DNA from: Grifola frondosa
Lineage: Eukaryota; Basidiomycota; Agaricomycetes; Polyporales; Grifolaceae
Assembly: GCA_001683735.1 (NCBI GenBank)
Contig: LUGG01000002.1
Span: 2,914,001 to 2,978,000 of the forward strand
DNA length: 64,000 nucleotides
Reading direction: 5' to 3'
Below are positions 11,688-24,385 of this stretch, one piece after another. The translations under genes and the position numbers were made by a program. Each line of letters starts with the position of its first letter. The first letter of the stretch is position 1. The notes under the pieces are model-generated. The model had not been told where the DNA came from. It did not search any database and saw only the letters and a list, made by a program, of their open reading frames with translations.

Positions 11688-14600
11688 ATGTGGTCGAAGA
11701 TCAGCAGCGCTCTCAAGCGACCCGCGACCCCCGTCTCGACGACCGCGAGGACGAGCCGGACGTCCTCGCCTCTGTTTTCAGCAGCACCCGAATATGTCTG
11801 TTTTCCACCAACCATCTGAGATTCCTTTCCCTTCACCCAGTCCCCTGCTTCGCCTTCGAAGAATGGCCGTCGTAGCATGCTCAAGCGCATCCCAAAGGTT
11901 CCTTGGAACGACAGTCCTGACCAGCTCGCGCCGCTATCCATCAAGCTTCCACTTCCCCTTCAAAAGAAAGTAAAGCCCTCTCTTTCAACTATTTCCACAG
12001 GTAAACTTCTTTCTCCGGTTTATAATTTTGTGTCTTCAGCAAAGTGCATGCACCGAGCACGTTCCACCATGTATCTGTCCTTTTACATCCGGATGTTGAC
12101 GTTGAACATTTAAGAGAGCGGTGGTGCTCGGATGAAGTTCTTCGGAACACGCCGAGAACCACCGTGCTTCCTGGATTAAGGACTATCTTTGGAGGAACAA
12201 CTGAAGGCTACATGAAATGTCTCGATTGCACCTTGATACCTCGAAATGTTTAAATCGATCATCGCAGAGTTAGCTGACGAAAACCCTACTTGCAGGTTCT
12301 GACATGTCAATTTCCCGTGCTTCCACAGATTCCACACAACGACCGCCAGAGTCGGCCCGACCAGTCCAAGACATTCCCCTTCCACCGACGCCTGCACTGG
12401 ATATTCCCCACCCGCCGACGTCCGCCTTAGATATTTCCCGCCCACCACTTACACCCGCTGCCGATAGCAAGTATGGTTCCCTGCGGTCCATTTTACGCGA
12501 TAGTAACACACCAGCAAAGGGCCAGAGTGTGCGTTTCTTCTCGCGCGATGCATACAAGATGATCAGCCCAGATGTCTCTGCTGCGAGCGCGAGCGAACAG
12601 GAAGATTTTTGTTTCATATCCCGCTTGCAGCGCAGTATCCCTACGCGGCCCGCGGTCCAGGATGTATTCTCGCCACCCACCTCCCCGTCGCACATGCTGC
12701 CCTTGCCCCACCGGATATCTCCAATATCTTCGACCTCTCGATGGGAGCAGACCTCCCAACGATCCCCGAAGCAATGATGTGCCACTGCTCGATAGTGCCA
12801 TAGAGATTTCTGACAACGATACGGATGGCCATGCTTTGAAAACTGACGTGGACAGCCTGCCGCGATCCAGCACACCCCTTCCAAATGCCTCAGGACTGCA
12901 CGACCGCAGTCATTCTTTCAGTTTCGGCCAGACCGTCTTCCAGTCCCTTACAGCCAACTCCTCCGGGTCCTCAGCAGGCTCGCAGTCGGCGTCCGCATCG
13001 AAGACGAAGGGTAACCGCAACCGCGCATCAGCGACACCATTTTCCATTCATTAATTCAGTCTCCCGTCCCCAGGAGCGCCCTGAGAGGGATATCAACGAC
13101 CCGGCGGCGCTCGTGGTTTACTCCACGCCGGGAACGCGAGAAGGATCCATTCGGTGCGCACGCCGCCACATATTATACGCCTCTGGTACCACCAACGCCG
13201 CCGACGGCACCTCCGGGTACGCACGTTAGGACGGCATCACGGGAGGAGGACCTGATTTTGTCACTTCGCACGCAGCTTGCGCTGCAGGCGGAGCTATGTG
13301 CCCAATACGAGGTTGACCTCGGTGCCCGCGACGAGCTCGTGCAGATGTTGCAAGGACGGCTCGATGACGCAGAACGCGAGGGCGAACGGAGGAAGGGCGT
13401 GCTGAAGGGCTGGCGCAAGCGCGTTAACGAGCTGGAGCGCTGTGTTAGGGGGCTCCAAGACGAAGTGGAGCGGAGCAGGGAAGAAAGTGCAGAGAGAAGC
13501 GTGATGGACGAAGCCAGCGGAGAGGCTCTGAAGATGCTTCATCGCCGGATAGAAGATCTCGAGCGAGAGAAGGGCGAGAGCGACAGGCGTGAACAGAGGA
13601 TGAAGGCGGCCCTGGAGGAGAGGAGCGCGGAACTAGCAAGAGTGAGAGAGGAGCTGAGGAGGAGGGATGAAAGTGAGAAGGAACTCAAAGAAGGCATCAG
13701 GGCGGCGAGAGAGGAGATGGAACAGATGGGCGAGCAGAGCCACGAGACGGACACTGTTCGTGCTTGCGTCTTTTCGACGGCGGCTGGGAGCAGGAGCGTG
13801 TGGCGCTGACGACTGCGAACGAGACCTTGAGGCACGAACAAGCCTCATTGCATGATCAGCTCATTGTCGCGCGCGAGGAGTTCATGCAAAAGGAGAAGGA
13901 GATCGGCGTGCTCAAGGCAGAGCTGGATGCCCAGTGGAGGAACACCGAGCAGGCAGGAGAGAGGATACGGGCACTCAAGGAGGAACGCAACGAGTTGAGG
14001 GCGGATGCCGACTCACTCAATGCGAAAATCTCGAGCATGGAAATGGAGTGGAACCAGTCCGAGAACAGGAAGACCGAGCTCGAGCTCGAGAACCATGAAG
14101 CGTGGGCGGCCAAAGATGACTTAGAGCGAGAGCGCAACGAGGTGTGTGGCCTTTTGAGTTCTTGTGTATATTGCTCACGATTCGGTTTTCAGCTCGAGGA
14201 TCAGATCCACTCATTACAGGACCAGCTGAGTGCGGAGCAAGAGCTCGCAGAACAGCTCACTCAGGCTTTGCAAGAGCGCGAGGACCGGGTCACAACAGTC
14301 GAGCGGGAGCACAAGTTCACACTGGATAATGTCGCACGCCTCGAGGCCAGACTCCATCAACGGGACGACGAGATGGGGGAGCTCACGAAGAGCATAACTT
14401 CGCGCGAGACGGATACAGAAAGTGCCCTCGAAGAGATGTCGAAGATGAAGCGCGAGCACGCGCGTATCGTAAACGAGCAGAGCCGCACTCTTCAGGACGT
14501 TGTGGCGCGCGAGGTCGAAGCGCGCGCGAACATGGAGGCCATGGTGCGCGACAAGGCCGAGACGGACGTCGTCATGGGCACGCTCAAGGAGCGCGTCTCT

Positions 14601-15413
14601 GAGCTGAAGGAAGAAGTGGAGCGACTGCGACGACATGTGCATGAGTTGCAGCAGGAGAGCGCAGACAAGGAGGTTAAATTAGCGCATTTTGTCAAGCAAC
14701 GTGCACAGGATAAGGATGACCTTCAAGGTCTCAACATCGCGTTGGACTCGAAGCAGCAGGAGCTGGAACTGGTACGAACTCTTGCCTTTTTTAGATATCG
14801 GATCGTTAGTCTAATTTGTGTTCTTCCACAGCTCAAGAGACGTATCGGTGTGCGTGGGACTGCAGGTAGCACCCCACAGACGACGCAACTGTCGAAAGTA
14901 CACCGTCGAGAGTCTTCTATCTTTGGCACGCCCAGTGTGGCTGGCTCACGTCCATCATCTGTGCTCTCGGACGCTAGTAGCGTCACCAAAGATCGCAGAA
15001 TGACAGATACGTCATCGACGGTCAAGAAGCCTGCGCTGGGTAAGAGTGTGCGCCCTAACGCCACAGGGAACGCAGCGATACCATCAAAACGTTCTCTTGA
15101 AGGATCTATGGGCCCACCTCCTGCACTGACTCGTGCATCATCGGCATCGGCAACGTCTGCCACTCCCACCCGCATACCTTCAATCTCTGGGATGCATACC
15201 GCTGTAGCTACTACGCCCAGCACGATTGGCAAGTCCACCGCTGGGCAGCGACGCATGTCCTCGTCGATGTTCGAACCATCGCGACTTCGCACTGCAGTCG
15301 GACCGCGAGCCACTCTGTCGCCCGTTTCAGGATCGAGCGAGTTGGACGAGAAGGAGAATTCTGCGCCACCAACAAGGACAACCAAGCGCTTGAGTGTCCT
15401 CGTGCCTGCTTAG
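11688..15413 (+). CDS. Coiled-coil protein, candidate spindle pole body (Cut12-type) protein
   Basis: The start is MWSKISSALKRP at 11688. Likely introns include 45 nt ending at the CACCCAG before SPASPSKNG, 14142-14192 and 14772-14831. The N-terminal third is proline/serine-rich with the block SVRFFSRDAYKMISPD near 12525-12575. From about 13230 (REEDLILSLRTQLALQAELC) to 14830 there is a long heptad-rich coiled coil, and the tail is Ser/Thr/Pro-rich and basic. This layout and the SVRFF block recall fungal proteins with the spindle-pole Cut12 domain, which anchor mitotic regulators at the spindle pole. That assignment is from memory and moderate. At least four one-base frame changes interrupt the exons (near 12700, 12770, 13135 and 13750), with protein-like sequence continuing in the next frame each time. 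Alternative: a generic coiled-coil scaffold. Confidence 0.6.
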
Positions 15414-15721
15414 GTTCTACATGTATCACGAAGACATCAAGTATACCATTCCTCTCTTGCCACGACTCTGTAGTGATACGCATAGCATTTCCTCGCAATA
15501 CGGACAGGACACATCTCATGTCATTCCCTCAAATTTATGCAGTTATGTACTTCGCTGTCACTCTTGTACTTGATATTGGTCTGCTCTTGTTCGATTGCAA
15601 CGTTATCCTCGTGTTCGATACAAACGGTGCTTTACAATCCCTCTACACATGTATAGATACATCAATCCTGAGATGCTACACAATAAATCATACAGCGTGT
15701 GTCCATGGATGCGTGCCACGG

Positions 15722-18057
15722 TCATATATTAGCACGAACATCGGCATCTACCAGATCCCACCCATCTTCGTCTTCTTCTATGATACGTTCAGTCCTGCGA
15801 ACGGCCTTACCACTTGTGCCGCGGGCACGAGGCCGCGTAGGATTGGCTGCCGTCGCTTGGAGAAGCTGGGCGAAGTCGAGAGGGAAGGTAGGAGGCGTGG
15901 GAGCAGGAAGGAGGGGAGAGGTTGCGTGAGATCTCCTATTCAGCAAAACGAGACACGAGGTAAGTTCGTCGACATGACAAACAGCGGCCAAACTCGCCTG
16001 CCTAGTTCCGGACTGCAGCATACGGCCCATAAGTTCCCCAGTACCTCTCCTGCCTGTGCGAGAGGCACCTCAACGGCTTGTGTGTGCGCAAGGTAGCACA
16101 CGTCGTACAGCAGCATCGCCAGCGCGGTCGTGAATGCGCTCCCGTGTGCGGACGTACTCGGCGGCTCGTCGGCAAGTTGCGAGTCCGCAAGAGAGGATGC
16201 GGAAAGCGAGATCGCCTTCGTAATAGGGGAAGACGCGGACGGAGCGGGTGTAGTCATCGAGCGGCTGTGAGGTGTTGGATGGGAGGGTGACGAGGGCGGC
16301 GGAGTTGTTGTTGCGGAGGGTGCTGCTGGCGATGATGAGACATGTAAGGGTTGTTTCGTGGACCATCTACGCGATCTTGATTAAAATCGACCACATAATG
16401 AAGAGTAGTGCTACTACTTACGCCCACCCGCCACTCTCGCCTCCCTTACATGCGCCTATCCAGGGTACACCAACGCCTAGCAGGCCATTGCCCTTGGGTT
16501 CCCAGACCCTGTTGAAGAACTCGAAGAGGGTGGAGTGGATGATCGGCTCCAGATAACTTCGAAAGGGAGCTTGATGCCAAGATAGAATGCGAGAAGGGAG
16601 AGAAAATGAAGCGTGTGCGTGAGGACCGCGTTGATATGATCTGGTGGGTATCCTAATATCAAACAACAGTTTTCGGTCAATGGAGGCCGTCCATATAGCC
16701 AAGGGTTTCCATGGGAGAAGGTACATACTTCTAATATCTCCGGGAACAGGCAAAACAAGTCCTCCGATAGTCCATTCGCCTTTCGTCCCTGCTTTACCGC
16801 CTAACGGTGGCCGACCGCCGACCTGACAGTAAAAGCAGTCAACAAATTGTAGAAATATGAAGAAACAGAGCTGGGCATATAGAACAGAAACAACAGCGAA
16901 TATCTTGCGGACTGCATGATCGGGAATGAACCCGAACCGTATACTATTACTTACCTCGACGACGCTAAACACCTCGACTAACTCCTGCACCAAACCTGAC
17001 CGCGCACGCGCAATAGTATCAGAAAGAGCAACAAGCTGGGAGGTTGCTTCGTCAATCTGACGCGTAAGCGCATCAGTTGCGCGATCCTGGGCAGCGTGTG
17101 GTCCAGCAGGACTCATCCCATGATTGTTGCGCGTAAGCGGGAAAGAGTGGGGCGACGTTGAGGTGGGAGACGTGAGCGAGGGGCGTGTAGTGAATGCCTG
17201 GGGTGGGGTGAGTGGTGAACGCAGTCCTTGCGACGAGCTTGAGGGAAAAGGATATGCAGGACGGGATGAGGGCGTCGATATACGCGGAACGGGCGATGGT
17301 GTAGAAGAGGGCGTGGAGAACGGGAAGAGAGGGTAGAGGAGGTACGTCGGTGAGTAATCGGGCGGACGGACTGCGCAGACGTAGAAATGGGAGCATGAGG
17401 TGGGGAGGCGGACGTAGATGTGGAGGAGCCCGATGAGGAGGCATGGGGATGAATGAACGTAGAAGATGCGATCGCGAGTGTGCGTCGGCGGGCTGAAAGA
17501 GAGTTGCGGAGGGTTCTGACTCGTTCGCGTGCTGTAGTGATGCGTCAGATCAGTTATTCAAGTTCTCGTCAAACAGACAAAGTCGTCAAGATAATGGTGG
17601 ATGCATCACGGCCACGAGCGAGCTAACACAGTGGTCCATCTGCAAAACGCCACTTCGTTACCAAAATTTGAATTGCATCCCCACAACCCAATGAATGTAG
17701 CAGACAACATCTGCAGACAGCACCAGTTGTGGGCGACTCACCCTGATCATTGGAAATCCTGACTGTGTTCACGCCATCCCATAACTCTCGAACTCTCTCC
17801 TCTCTTCCTTTGAGCTCAGCCCGCCGTAATCGCGCGGGATCAACGACAGAGCCGAGAGACTGTTGCGCAGTTGATATGTGAGCATCCCGGTCGGCAATAA
17901 CTCGTTGCGTTTGTGTGCGCAAGGAATAGAGACTATACCGCATATAATGACAGATCAGCCTTAGAATGGGCTAAACATATTAAAGTACGCACTGTTGCTT
18001 CAGACAGTTCTCGCAATAAAACTGCCGCTGTTTCAATTCGCAATTCTGACACTCCAT
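15722..18057 (-). CDS. VPS38: UVRAG/Vps38-type subunit of the Vps34 PI3-kinase complex
   Basis: Seven exons: 18057-17993, 17932-17742, 17531-16955, 16822-16729, 16652-16422, 16366-15998 and 15935-15722. The N-terminus MECQNCELKQRQFYCENC holds two CxxC pairs, followed by a helical stretch. The C-terminal half carries the family core: LVQELVEVFSVVEVGGRPP, KGEWTIGGLVLPVP, PPDHINAVLTHTLHFLSLL and YLGIKLPFEV. After it come AMLLYDVCYL and an acidic end EEDEDGWDLVD. UVRAG/Vps38/Atg14 proteins (Atg14/UVRAG domain) target Vps34-Vps15-Vps30 for endosomal sorting or autophagy. Lacking Atg14 marks, I favour the Vps38 side. Odd points: frame changes inside exons 3 and 5, a 210 nt second intron, and a last intron with GC instead of GT at its donor. 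Confidence 0.82.
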
Positions 18058-18511
18058 CCGAGTCGAGAAGCACTGCAAACCCTTTGATATCTCCTCACTC
18101 AAGAGCACTTGTCAGGATGTAATGTGAACGTCTCCAAGTAACGCAGACAGTTTCTACCGAAAGTCCACGTAGCAATGTAAGTGAGAATGTCTGCACGACA
18201 TATATAAAGCTCAAGTTCAAGTTGTTCTCTGGAATTGATGCGTGACACATGTTAGCAAGCTACCCGCGTGAGGTCACCCGTGACGCACGCGTCAATTAGT
18301 AACGCGACGCGTCTCAACGACAAAATCGACTATGATCGTATTCAACCAACAACGATACAACCAAATATGCTATCAAAGAGGAACGAAAGTTCCAATACAC
18401 GGCATCATCGGGTTATTGTTCTACACAATTACATGCACGAAAAGGTCATACACGTCATACATGAGACCGAAACATCATATGTCTGTGAGATCGCATAAAT
18501 TGGTATCGGCC
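18058..18511. other. Intergenic
   Basis: Upstream region of the VPS38-like gene and downstream region of the F-box gene. No ORF, tRNA or repeat was recognised. Confidence 0.5.
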
Positions 18512-20136
18512 TTAGTAGCAAAAGTCTTCTTTGCAACCAAGCTTCTGTACTTTCTCTGCATGCCACGGTCCTCCACTGTATTGCCTGCGCATCACATACC
18601 CAGCCAGGAGCTGGACCTCCCGCAGATCATGGGCATATCTATTCCAAGGAATCACCAAGTTACGCAGCTCCTCCTCGACGGACGAGTATGTCGGGTCGAA
18701 CATCGCCGTGGGATAGTCAGGTCTCGCCGCACTTCCCTTAGACAGCGAGTATATTTGTAATCTGTGCAAATTTGACAGACGCGAGAGGAACTCGGGGCCC
18801 ATTTGCACAAGCGTATTCTGCAAATAGATCGCCATCAGATTCTGCAGTTGAACGGCAAGAAATGAATGTGTACTCGCCTCGCCTGGTCCGGGGCCCTCAA
18901 ACGTGACCTTCAAGCGGCGGAGACCGGGAAACAGTGTCGCAATTGCATGGATAATCTCATCGTCCCAAGCCTTGAACTCCATCGACAGCATCTGGAGCTC
19001 GGGAACATCAGCTTGACGTTCGCGAGCGTGCCGACGCCATCCCGCGAGCCCGTCCCGCACTTGAATAGTCCCAGCGCTTGGATTGGACGTCCAGGCAGAC
19101 GCTCGATCGAGTCGACCGGGCCCGCATAGTTGCGTAGCAGCGGAAGCACGGGCATAATGATGTTGTGTGCTGGGGCGAGGTGGAATGTCGAGAGCGTGGT
19201 GAGCATTGGCATCTTGCCGAGGACGCTGTACAGCGTGAAGTCGGGAAAGGACGACTCTCCTGGAAGCATGAGTTGCACCTCTTCAAGGCTGGTTTCCTTG
19301 CGGTAGATGTACAGCTGCTCAAGGTTATGCGGGACCACCCATCCGCGGACGTCCGCATCCCATGCACCATAAATGTACTTGACGACATCGGCAGTGGAGT
19401 CGATGGCGAGCGAGCGGAGGTTGCGTGCCAAAGCTAGCGTGAGCGCGTGCTCAATATTCTCTTCCAGCATGACGTGCTGCTGGTCCAGGGTCTCGATGAT
19501 GCGGCGACGGAGATTGAGCATGGTGAGGTCGGTGATTGGCAGAGTAGTGTGGTTGAAGACCCGACTACTGCTGAAATTCTGGAAGACGCAATACTCGAGG
19601 TGTAAGCTGCGGAGCTGCGGGAGAGCGTGGATCAACTCGAAGTGCTTGTCAAAGAAGATCACACTGTGGAACTTGAGTGTCGAAAGATTGCTGAACGACA
19701 TAATGCGCTGGAACATGATTTCATGCAGATCATTGGATGCAAAAGACATTTTGGAACGGAGATTGTAATACGAGAGGGTGGTATCCAACCGGCCAATGTT
19801 GGAAGCATTATTGAAGATTGCCGGATATGCATGATGGTCATCGACCTCACCATTGGCCTCGATGATGCGACCACTGATACCTCCGGGCAGGCTGGACACG
19901 CCTAAGTCAAATGTATGAACGAACGGCTCCATCCCTGGACTAGCATCCCACAAAGGGAGATTGTGGACGACTGCTTCGGGAGTCCGCCAAATGACATGGC
20001 GATGAAGAGCTCGAACAGCCAGATTATGGAACTTCCTACTGGTCTGTATAATGCTGTGGAGATCCGCAGGAGAGACGAGTAGTTCAAAGATGTCCAACCA
20101 CAATTCAGCCGGAACGCGGGCTGGATCCATGGTCAT
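18512..20136 (-). CDS. F-box protein with leucine-rich C-terminal region
   Basis: The start chosen is ATG at 20136 (MTMDPARVPAELWLDIFELL), directly before the F-box. An upstream in-frame ATG at 20265 would add 43 residues of unlikely leader. F-box residues span about 5-50 and should bind Skp1 in an SCF ubiquitin ligase. The remainder has irregular LRR-like segments (LSTLKFHSVIF, LPQLRSLHLEYC, LRRLKVTFEG, LHRLQIYSLSKG), as in large basidiomycete F-box families whose substrates are unknown. The frame changes near 19015, where LANVK runs into ADVPELQMLSMEF of the next frame. One missing base restores a product of about 540 aa ending at 18512. Confidence 0.75.
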
Positions 20137-21219
20137 GAGCAATTGCAACGGGCGAACGATCTGAGATAGGGTTTCCAATCTGCGGCTTAGAATATGATCG
20201 TATACGTCAGTGAACCTAGGACAAGCGGACGAAATACACTCACATTTGTGGAATATGATATGCACTTCTCAAGTTATATAGTCTCAGAAGTGCCCTATAT
20301 ATCTCTACGCTCTGCAGATAGTCTGTAAGTTCCCGGGATAGCTCTCCAGGGATAACCGCAGCGCTTAACTAAACGACATACCGTGACGACATACAATCAC
20401 CGGATGAATCTCAAGTACCCCTATAGAGCTCAGGTGGAAGGGCAAGACACACTTCTACAGAGACAAGGGTGAGACCGTGGTGATGAAGACGAAGAAAGGA
20501 GCATCTAAGATAACCTGGCTGAATTCAGAATTGCGGCCTTAGCCGCTGGGGAATTCCCACGTCACGTGAATTCTTCTCGGCATATGTTCTCACGGTATTC
20601 ATCCGTTTACTATCGACTCTCGAGACCATGGAGACATTCTACTGACGAAACTTGCATCTTAGAATCATTGCAAATTCCGACCGCGATGGGTTCCGTGTTT
20701 CGATATTTTTTGATACTCAATGAAATTCTAGGTCGCATATTTTGTTCTTCCGATAATAGCCGTCCCTGGGGGGTACCTGTTTTAATGAAACTCAAGTTCA
20801 TCCGCGCTGGACCGGTGGAAAGGACCTCGGTATGTCCTGAAATATGAAAATTTGCTTGAATTAACACACCTGATCACTTGGCGCAGTGCGGCAATTCGTT
20901 TCCGCAAACCGGCGAAAGGTTAAACAAAACTTGATGTATGGTGCGGCCGGACATACTCCTCCACTGACAGCTCCATCTTCTTGCTAGAAAATCTATCCAT
21001 TGGAGGAGGAGGAGATGCCTGATACGACTGTTTGATAGCGGCCTGTGTGGTGCAGTTCATGGCTATTTGCGGGATTCATTGACAAGTATTTTCTTCGGAA
21101 TTGTCAATGACATGCAAATGTAATCGCTGCCTCTTCCGTGACGTTCGGCGGTATATCGCAAGTCTTCGCTTCTGCTCAAGCACCGGATGGGTGTTACTGA
21201 CCGTCTCTTGACAAGGAAG
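20137..21219. other. Intergenic, upstream of the small secreted protein gene
   Basis: About 1.1 kb with no credible gene. Two antiparallel short frames around 20566-20867 overlap each other and resemble nothing known. Confidence 0.5.
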
Positions 21220-21226
21220 TATAAAA
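21220..21226 (+). promoter_or_regulatory. TATA box of the small secreted protein gene
   Basis: TATAAAA 97 bp before the ATG at 21317, consistent with strong regulated expression of a secreted protein. Confidence 0.55.
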
Positions 21227-21316
21227 TGCTGGCCTTCATGCCTCATACATTATAACGAACAGTTCGTCTCTCCTTCGAGCCTTGACTTCACTGCCCACTC
21301 TCTACTCTCATCCACA

Positions 21317-21856
21317 ATGAAGAGCATCTTCGTCCTCGCTTCCCTTGCACTCTCCGCCTTCGTCCAAAGTGCCACGATCAGCTCTCCACTTGAAGGGAGC
21401 ACTCTCACTAGCGGTAGTGAGATTACTGTAGAGGTCGACCAAGCGGTCCGTTTTCTTTATCTGACCATTTCGCAAATGCATTTCTCATTCCCGTGTGTGA
21501 CCTAGTGATCTCTTAGTGGTATAAACCAAGTCGTCATCGTCATCGCCATTCAGAATTGCTACAGCGGTAGCTGCGATAATGTTGACCCAGAAACCAACGG
21601 CCTTGGCCAGGTTTTGTACTCGGGCCCGTTCGACCCGCATTACCATTCAGAGACACCAAAGAAATCCCTCTACCAGAACTTCACCGTGCAGATTCCTGAG
21701 CTTACTGGCCAGAGTGTATCGAGTGTCGCACATTTAGAACTGCTTGTGATGGGTGATTTTTGCCACCTTGTCTGAAGAAATATCGCTGAGCGCTGAGTAT
21801 TCATGTGTACTCAGATTTACTTTGAGGTCCAGAGCGTGGTCGTGGATATAGATTGA
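21317..21856 (+). CDS. Small secreted protein, basidiomycete-specific type
   Basis: A clear signal peptide (MKSIFVLASLALSAFVQSA) is followed by TISSPLEGSTLTSGSEITVEVDQ. The second exon resumes near 21520 with GINQVVIVIAIQNCYSG, LYSGPFDPHYHS, SLYQNFTVQIPELTGQS and VAHLELL. A last short exon (IYFEVQSVVVDID) ends at 21856. I know this pattern only as an uncharacterised family of about 150 aa secreted proteins in mushrooms; no function is established. The 3' intron is clean (GTGATG...CTCAG). The first intron is not: the donor I see is in phase 0, and the likely acceptor places a TGA in frame. Either a base is missing or the splice site differs. A damaged tandem copy lies 770 bp downstream. Confidence 0.6.
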
Positions 21857-22622
21857 TGCAATCTGGACTTCACATTGGATGGTGTACTTATTTATTGCTG
21901 GATTAGTGATTCATTATTCGCGCTTTAACGCTTGCGACAGGTTAAATCGCGCTTTGAGAGCGCATGTATGAGCACTGAAGGGGTAGCCTAGGTAACTTCC
22001 TTTTTTAATTCAACATAAGCTCAATCTAGTTCAAAAAGTTCCAGGTGAATTGCGAGACTCGTTCATTCCGCAACAAACTCAAGAAGGCTTCGACAAGGGA
22101 TCGCCTTCCACCAAAACCCCGTACACGCTCTCTGCACTCTTTCCGCTGAAGTTACTCGGACTGAACTTGAATTGCATTGAACTCACATCATCATTTCGGC
22201 GTGCAATGCGGCCATCCATCTCTGTTGCACGCTGAAGGCTGGACTGCGTCCTTCTCGACGTGAGAAGTCGTCGAATGCTGTATGGTGTCTTGTTGGACGG
22301 TATGTTGCAGTTCAAGGCTAATTGTCTCTTCACTAGTCCTTTACACAGGATGAGTTCCGGATTGTTGTCGTTCTGGTCGAGTAAGAGTCTTATTGTGAGG
22401 AGCTGAAGGACCGCAAAGCTATCAGTCAGAACTGTCGAGGACCTGTATCACCTCTTCCATACAGTATCCGGCATTTTGACATGAATCTTCGATTGTGTGC
22501 CAGCCCGGTCGGGGATTACTCGTTATCTCGTTGTCTAGATCATCAGTATTCAGGTATGTATTGCTTGTCTTCATGCCCAAGACCTCATCCCAACTATCTC
22601 GCATATGATATTTCTCTTCGCA
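21857..22622. other. Spacer between the tandem copies
   Basis: No coding signal is visible. The region presumably carries the promoter of the second copy. Confidence 0.45.
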
Positions 22623-23144
22623 ATGAAGAGCGTCTTCATCCTTGCTTCTTTCGCCCTCTCCGCCTTCGCGCAAAGTGCTGCAATCGGCAGCACCCTCGCC
22701 AGCGGCAGTTAGGTCAATGTGGAGGTCGACCAAGTAATTCGTCTCTCATTCCTTGGATTATATGAAGCACGCATAGCTCACGACGCCTTTCTGCACTCCA
22801 GCAATCTATCAGTGATCTGAATCCAGTCCCCATTGTCGTTGCGGTTCAGCAGCGTCGAAGCATAAGCTGCGACAACACGGATCCAAAGAGCGATGGCCCG
22901 GCCAGATCTTGTACCGGGCCCGTGCGATCCACAACACCATTCAGCGCAGAAGTCACTTTACCAGAACTTCACATGCAGCTCCCGGAACTCAGCGGCAAGA
23001 GTATACTGAGCGTTGCCCATTTCGAGCTACTTGGAGTGAGTAACGGGCTCCTCTAGAATGTATGGGATACTTAATTTGCATCGGATACAGGCGTTACGTG
23101 TTCCGTTCTTCGAGGTCCAAAGCACGGTTATCAATTTAGAGTAG
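22623..23144 (+). pseudogene. Decayed tandem copy of the small secreted protein gene
   Basis: The signal peptide MKSVFILASFALSAFAQSA and the next residues match the upstream copy. Codon 30 is TAG (22710-22712), at the place where the upstream copy has the Glu of SGSEITVEVDQ. The rest of the gene is still recognisable: an intron starting GTAATT after the DQ codons, a CDNTD segment, LYQ-type and LPELSGKS-like residues, and a final exon FFEVQSTVINLE before the stop at 23142-23144. The middle exon has additional frame trouble. With a nonsense codon this early, only a short peptide could be made. It is thus a local duplication followed by inactivation, unless the stop is a base error. Confidence 0.65.
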
Positions 23145-23486
23145 ACGTTAGCTTGAGATTACCTACTTACAAGTAACTATGGTAATAAAGTATCAGTGTA
23201 TATATCCAATCTCTCACTTTTTAAGTTGTCCTCGTCTAGGCAATAGTTAGGCCTACAGAATGCCGAACGCGTCGTCTTTTTGATTGAACACGCTGTGACT
23301 GCTTCACGTGATCCGTGACTATCCGTGATTAAATTTTGAAAATCTTATCCTTGGAGTGGCCAAATTATTCCTGAATGTGAATCTCCGACTGAAGACGATT
23401 ACGAGCAAAGCAAAAATGTCGCACACGTCTCTTCGATCCATCTTCACCGACGAATGGGTCAATAGGACTTTGCTAGTTCAGGCGAG
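23145..23486. other. Intergenic
   Basis: Short AT-rich gap with no feature recognised. The BTB gene could begin slightly upstream of the start I chose. Confidence 0.4.
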
Positions 23487-24385
23487 ATGGATCATTCGCG
23501 CGAAGTTCACCTTTCTTCGTGCAAGGGCCCGTCACCGATTCGCCGCTCTCCTTCCATCGTGTTTATCGGAATTCAGAGGACCGCCCCGCATCCATTTAAC
23601 TCTCAGGACGCCGACCTCATCTTGCGTAGTCCTATCGGGACGCGTTTCATGGTCTCAAAGTCTCTAATAGCGGCGGCATCCCCTTTTTCGCTGAGAGACT
23701 CGTGTTCCGCAAATCCACTCCAACTACCCAGTCATTCCCAGTGGAGATTGAACTAGAAGAATCCGACGTCGTTCTTGAGACTATACTGCGCTTCACATAT
23801 CCTCTGCCCGAACCGGTCCTACTCGATCTCGACGATGTTTGCGACGCGTACCAAGCAGCTACGAAGTACCAGCTGCTGAAGGCCATGCAGGCCCTGCGGC
23901 GAACGTTTCTCGCGCCGCGCTTCGTGGACTCCGAACCCGTACGTGTCTACGCTATCGCGAAACGGTTTGACATGGAAGAGGTTGCCGAGATCGCTGCGAA
24001 ACAGGCGATGAAGTTCCCCCCGATATGGCCGGACTGCGAGGAGTTCAAGGACATGTCCGCACAGGACTATCACGCTCTCATCAGCATGCACAGGGCGCGC
24101 GGTCGCGCGGCCAGCGCATGTCTGGACGACCCGCAGTTGAAGGAGATTCTGAGAGAATGTTCTTCCTGTGCGAATAGCAGGAGATTTTGGTGGAAGCGCT
24201 ACGTGGAGAAGGCCCGGCCTATGTTGATGGAGGCCCCGACAAGCGATATAATATGCCGCGCCGGTTTTGTCGCGGAGATGGTAGACGCTGTGCCATGCCG
24301 CTATTGCTGCGAGAGTATACTCCATGCTCTCCTTCCTGGTGGCGTGATAGAAAAACTCAAAGGATTGCTTGATGCAATTCAATAG
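23487..24385 (+). CDS. BTB/POZ domain protein (frame break in a T run)
   Basis: The BTB fold is seen as PFNSQDADLILRSPIGTRFMVSKSLIAAASPFF followed by a 'RLVFRKS' strand and LETILRFTYPLPEP. This is the common architecture of agaricomycete BTB proteins: N-terminal BTB, then a helical region (YQAATKYQLLKAMQALRR, VRVYAIAKRFDMEEVAEIAAKQAM), total about 300 aa. Such proteins dimerise and may be cullin-3 adaptors or transcription-related; no target can be inferred. The frame changes inside the TTTTT at about 23683, within the conserved ASPFF motif. This makes a missing T the simple explanation. The start is uncertain; the ATG at 23487 is the nearest in frame. Confidence 0.72.

Noticed and set aside
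14723..15385. 220 aa minus-strand frame opposite the Cut12-like gene
   Set aside because: Antisense of a Ser/Thr/Pro-rich tail; the composition is that of a shadow frame.
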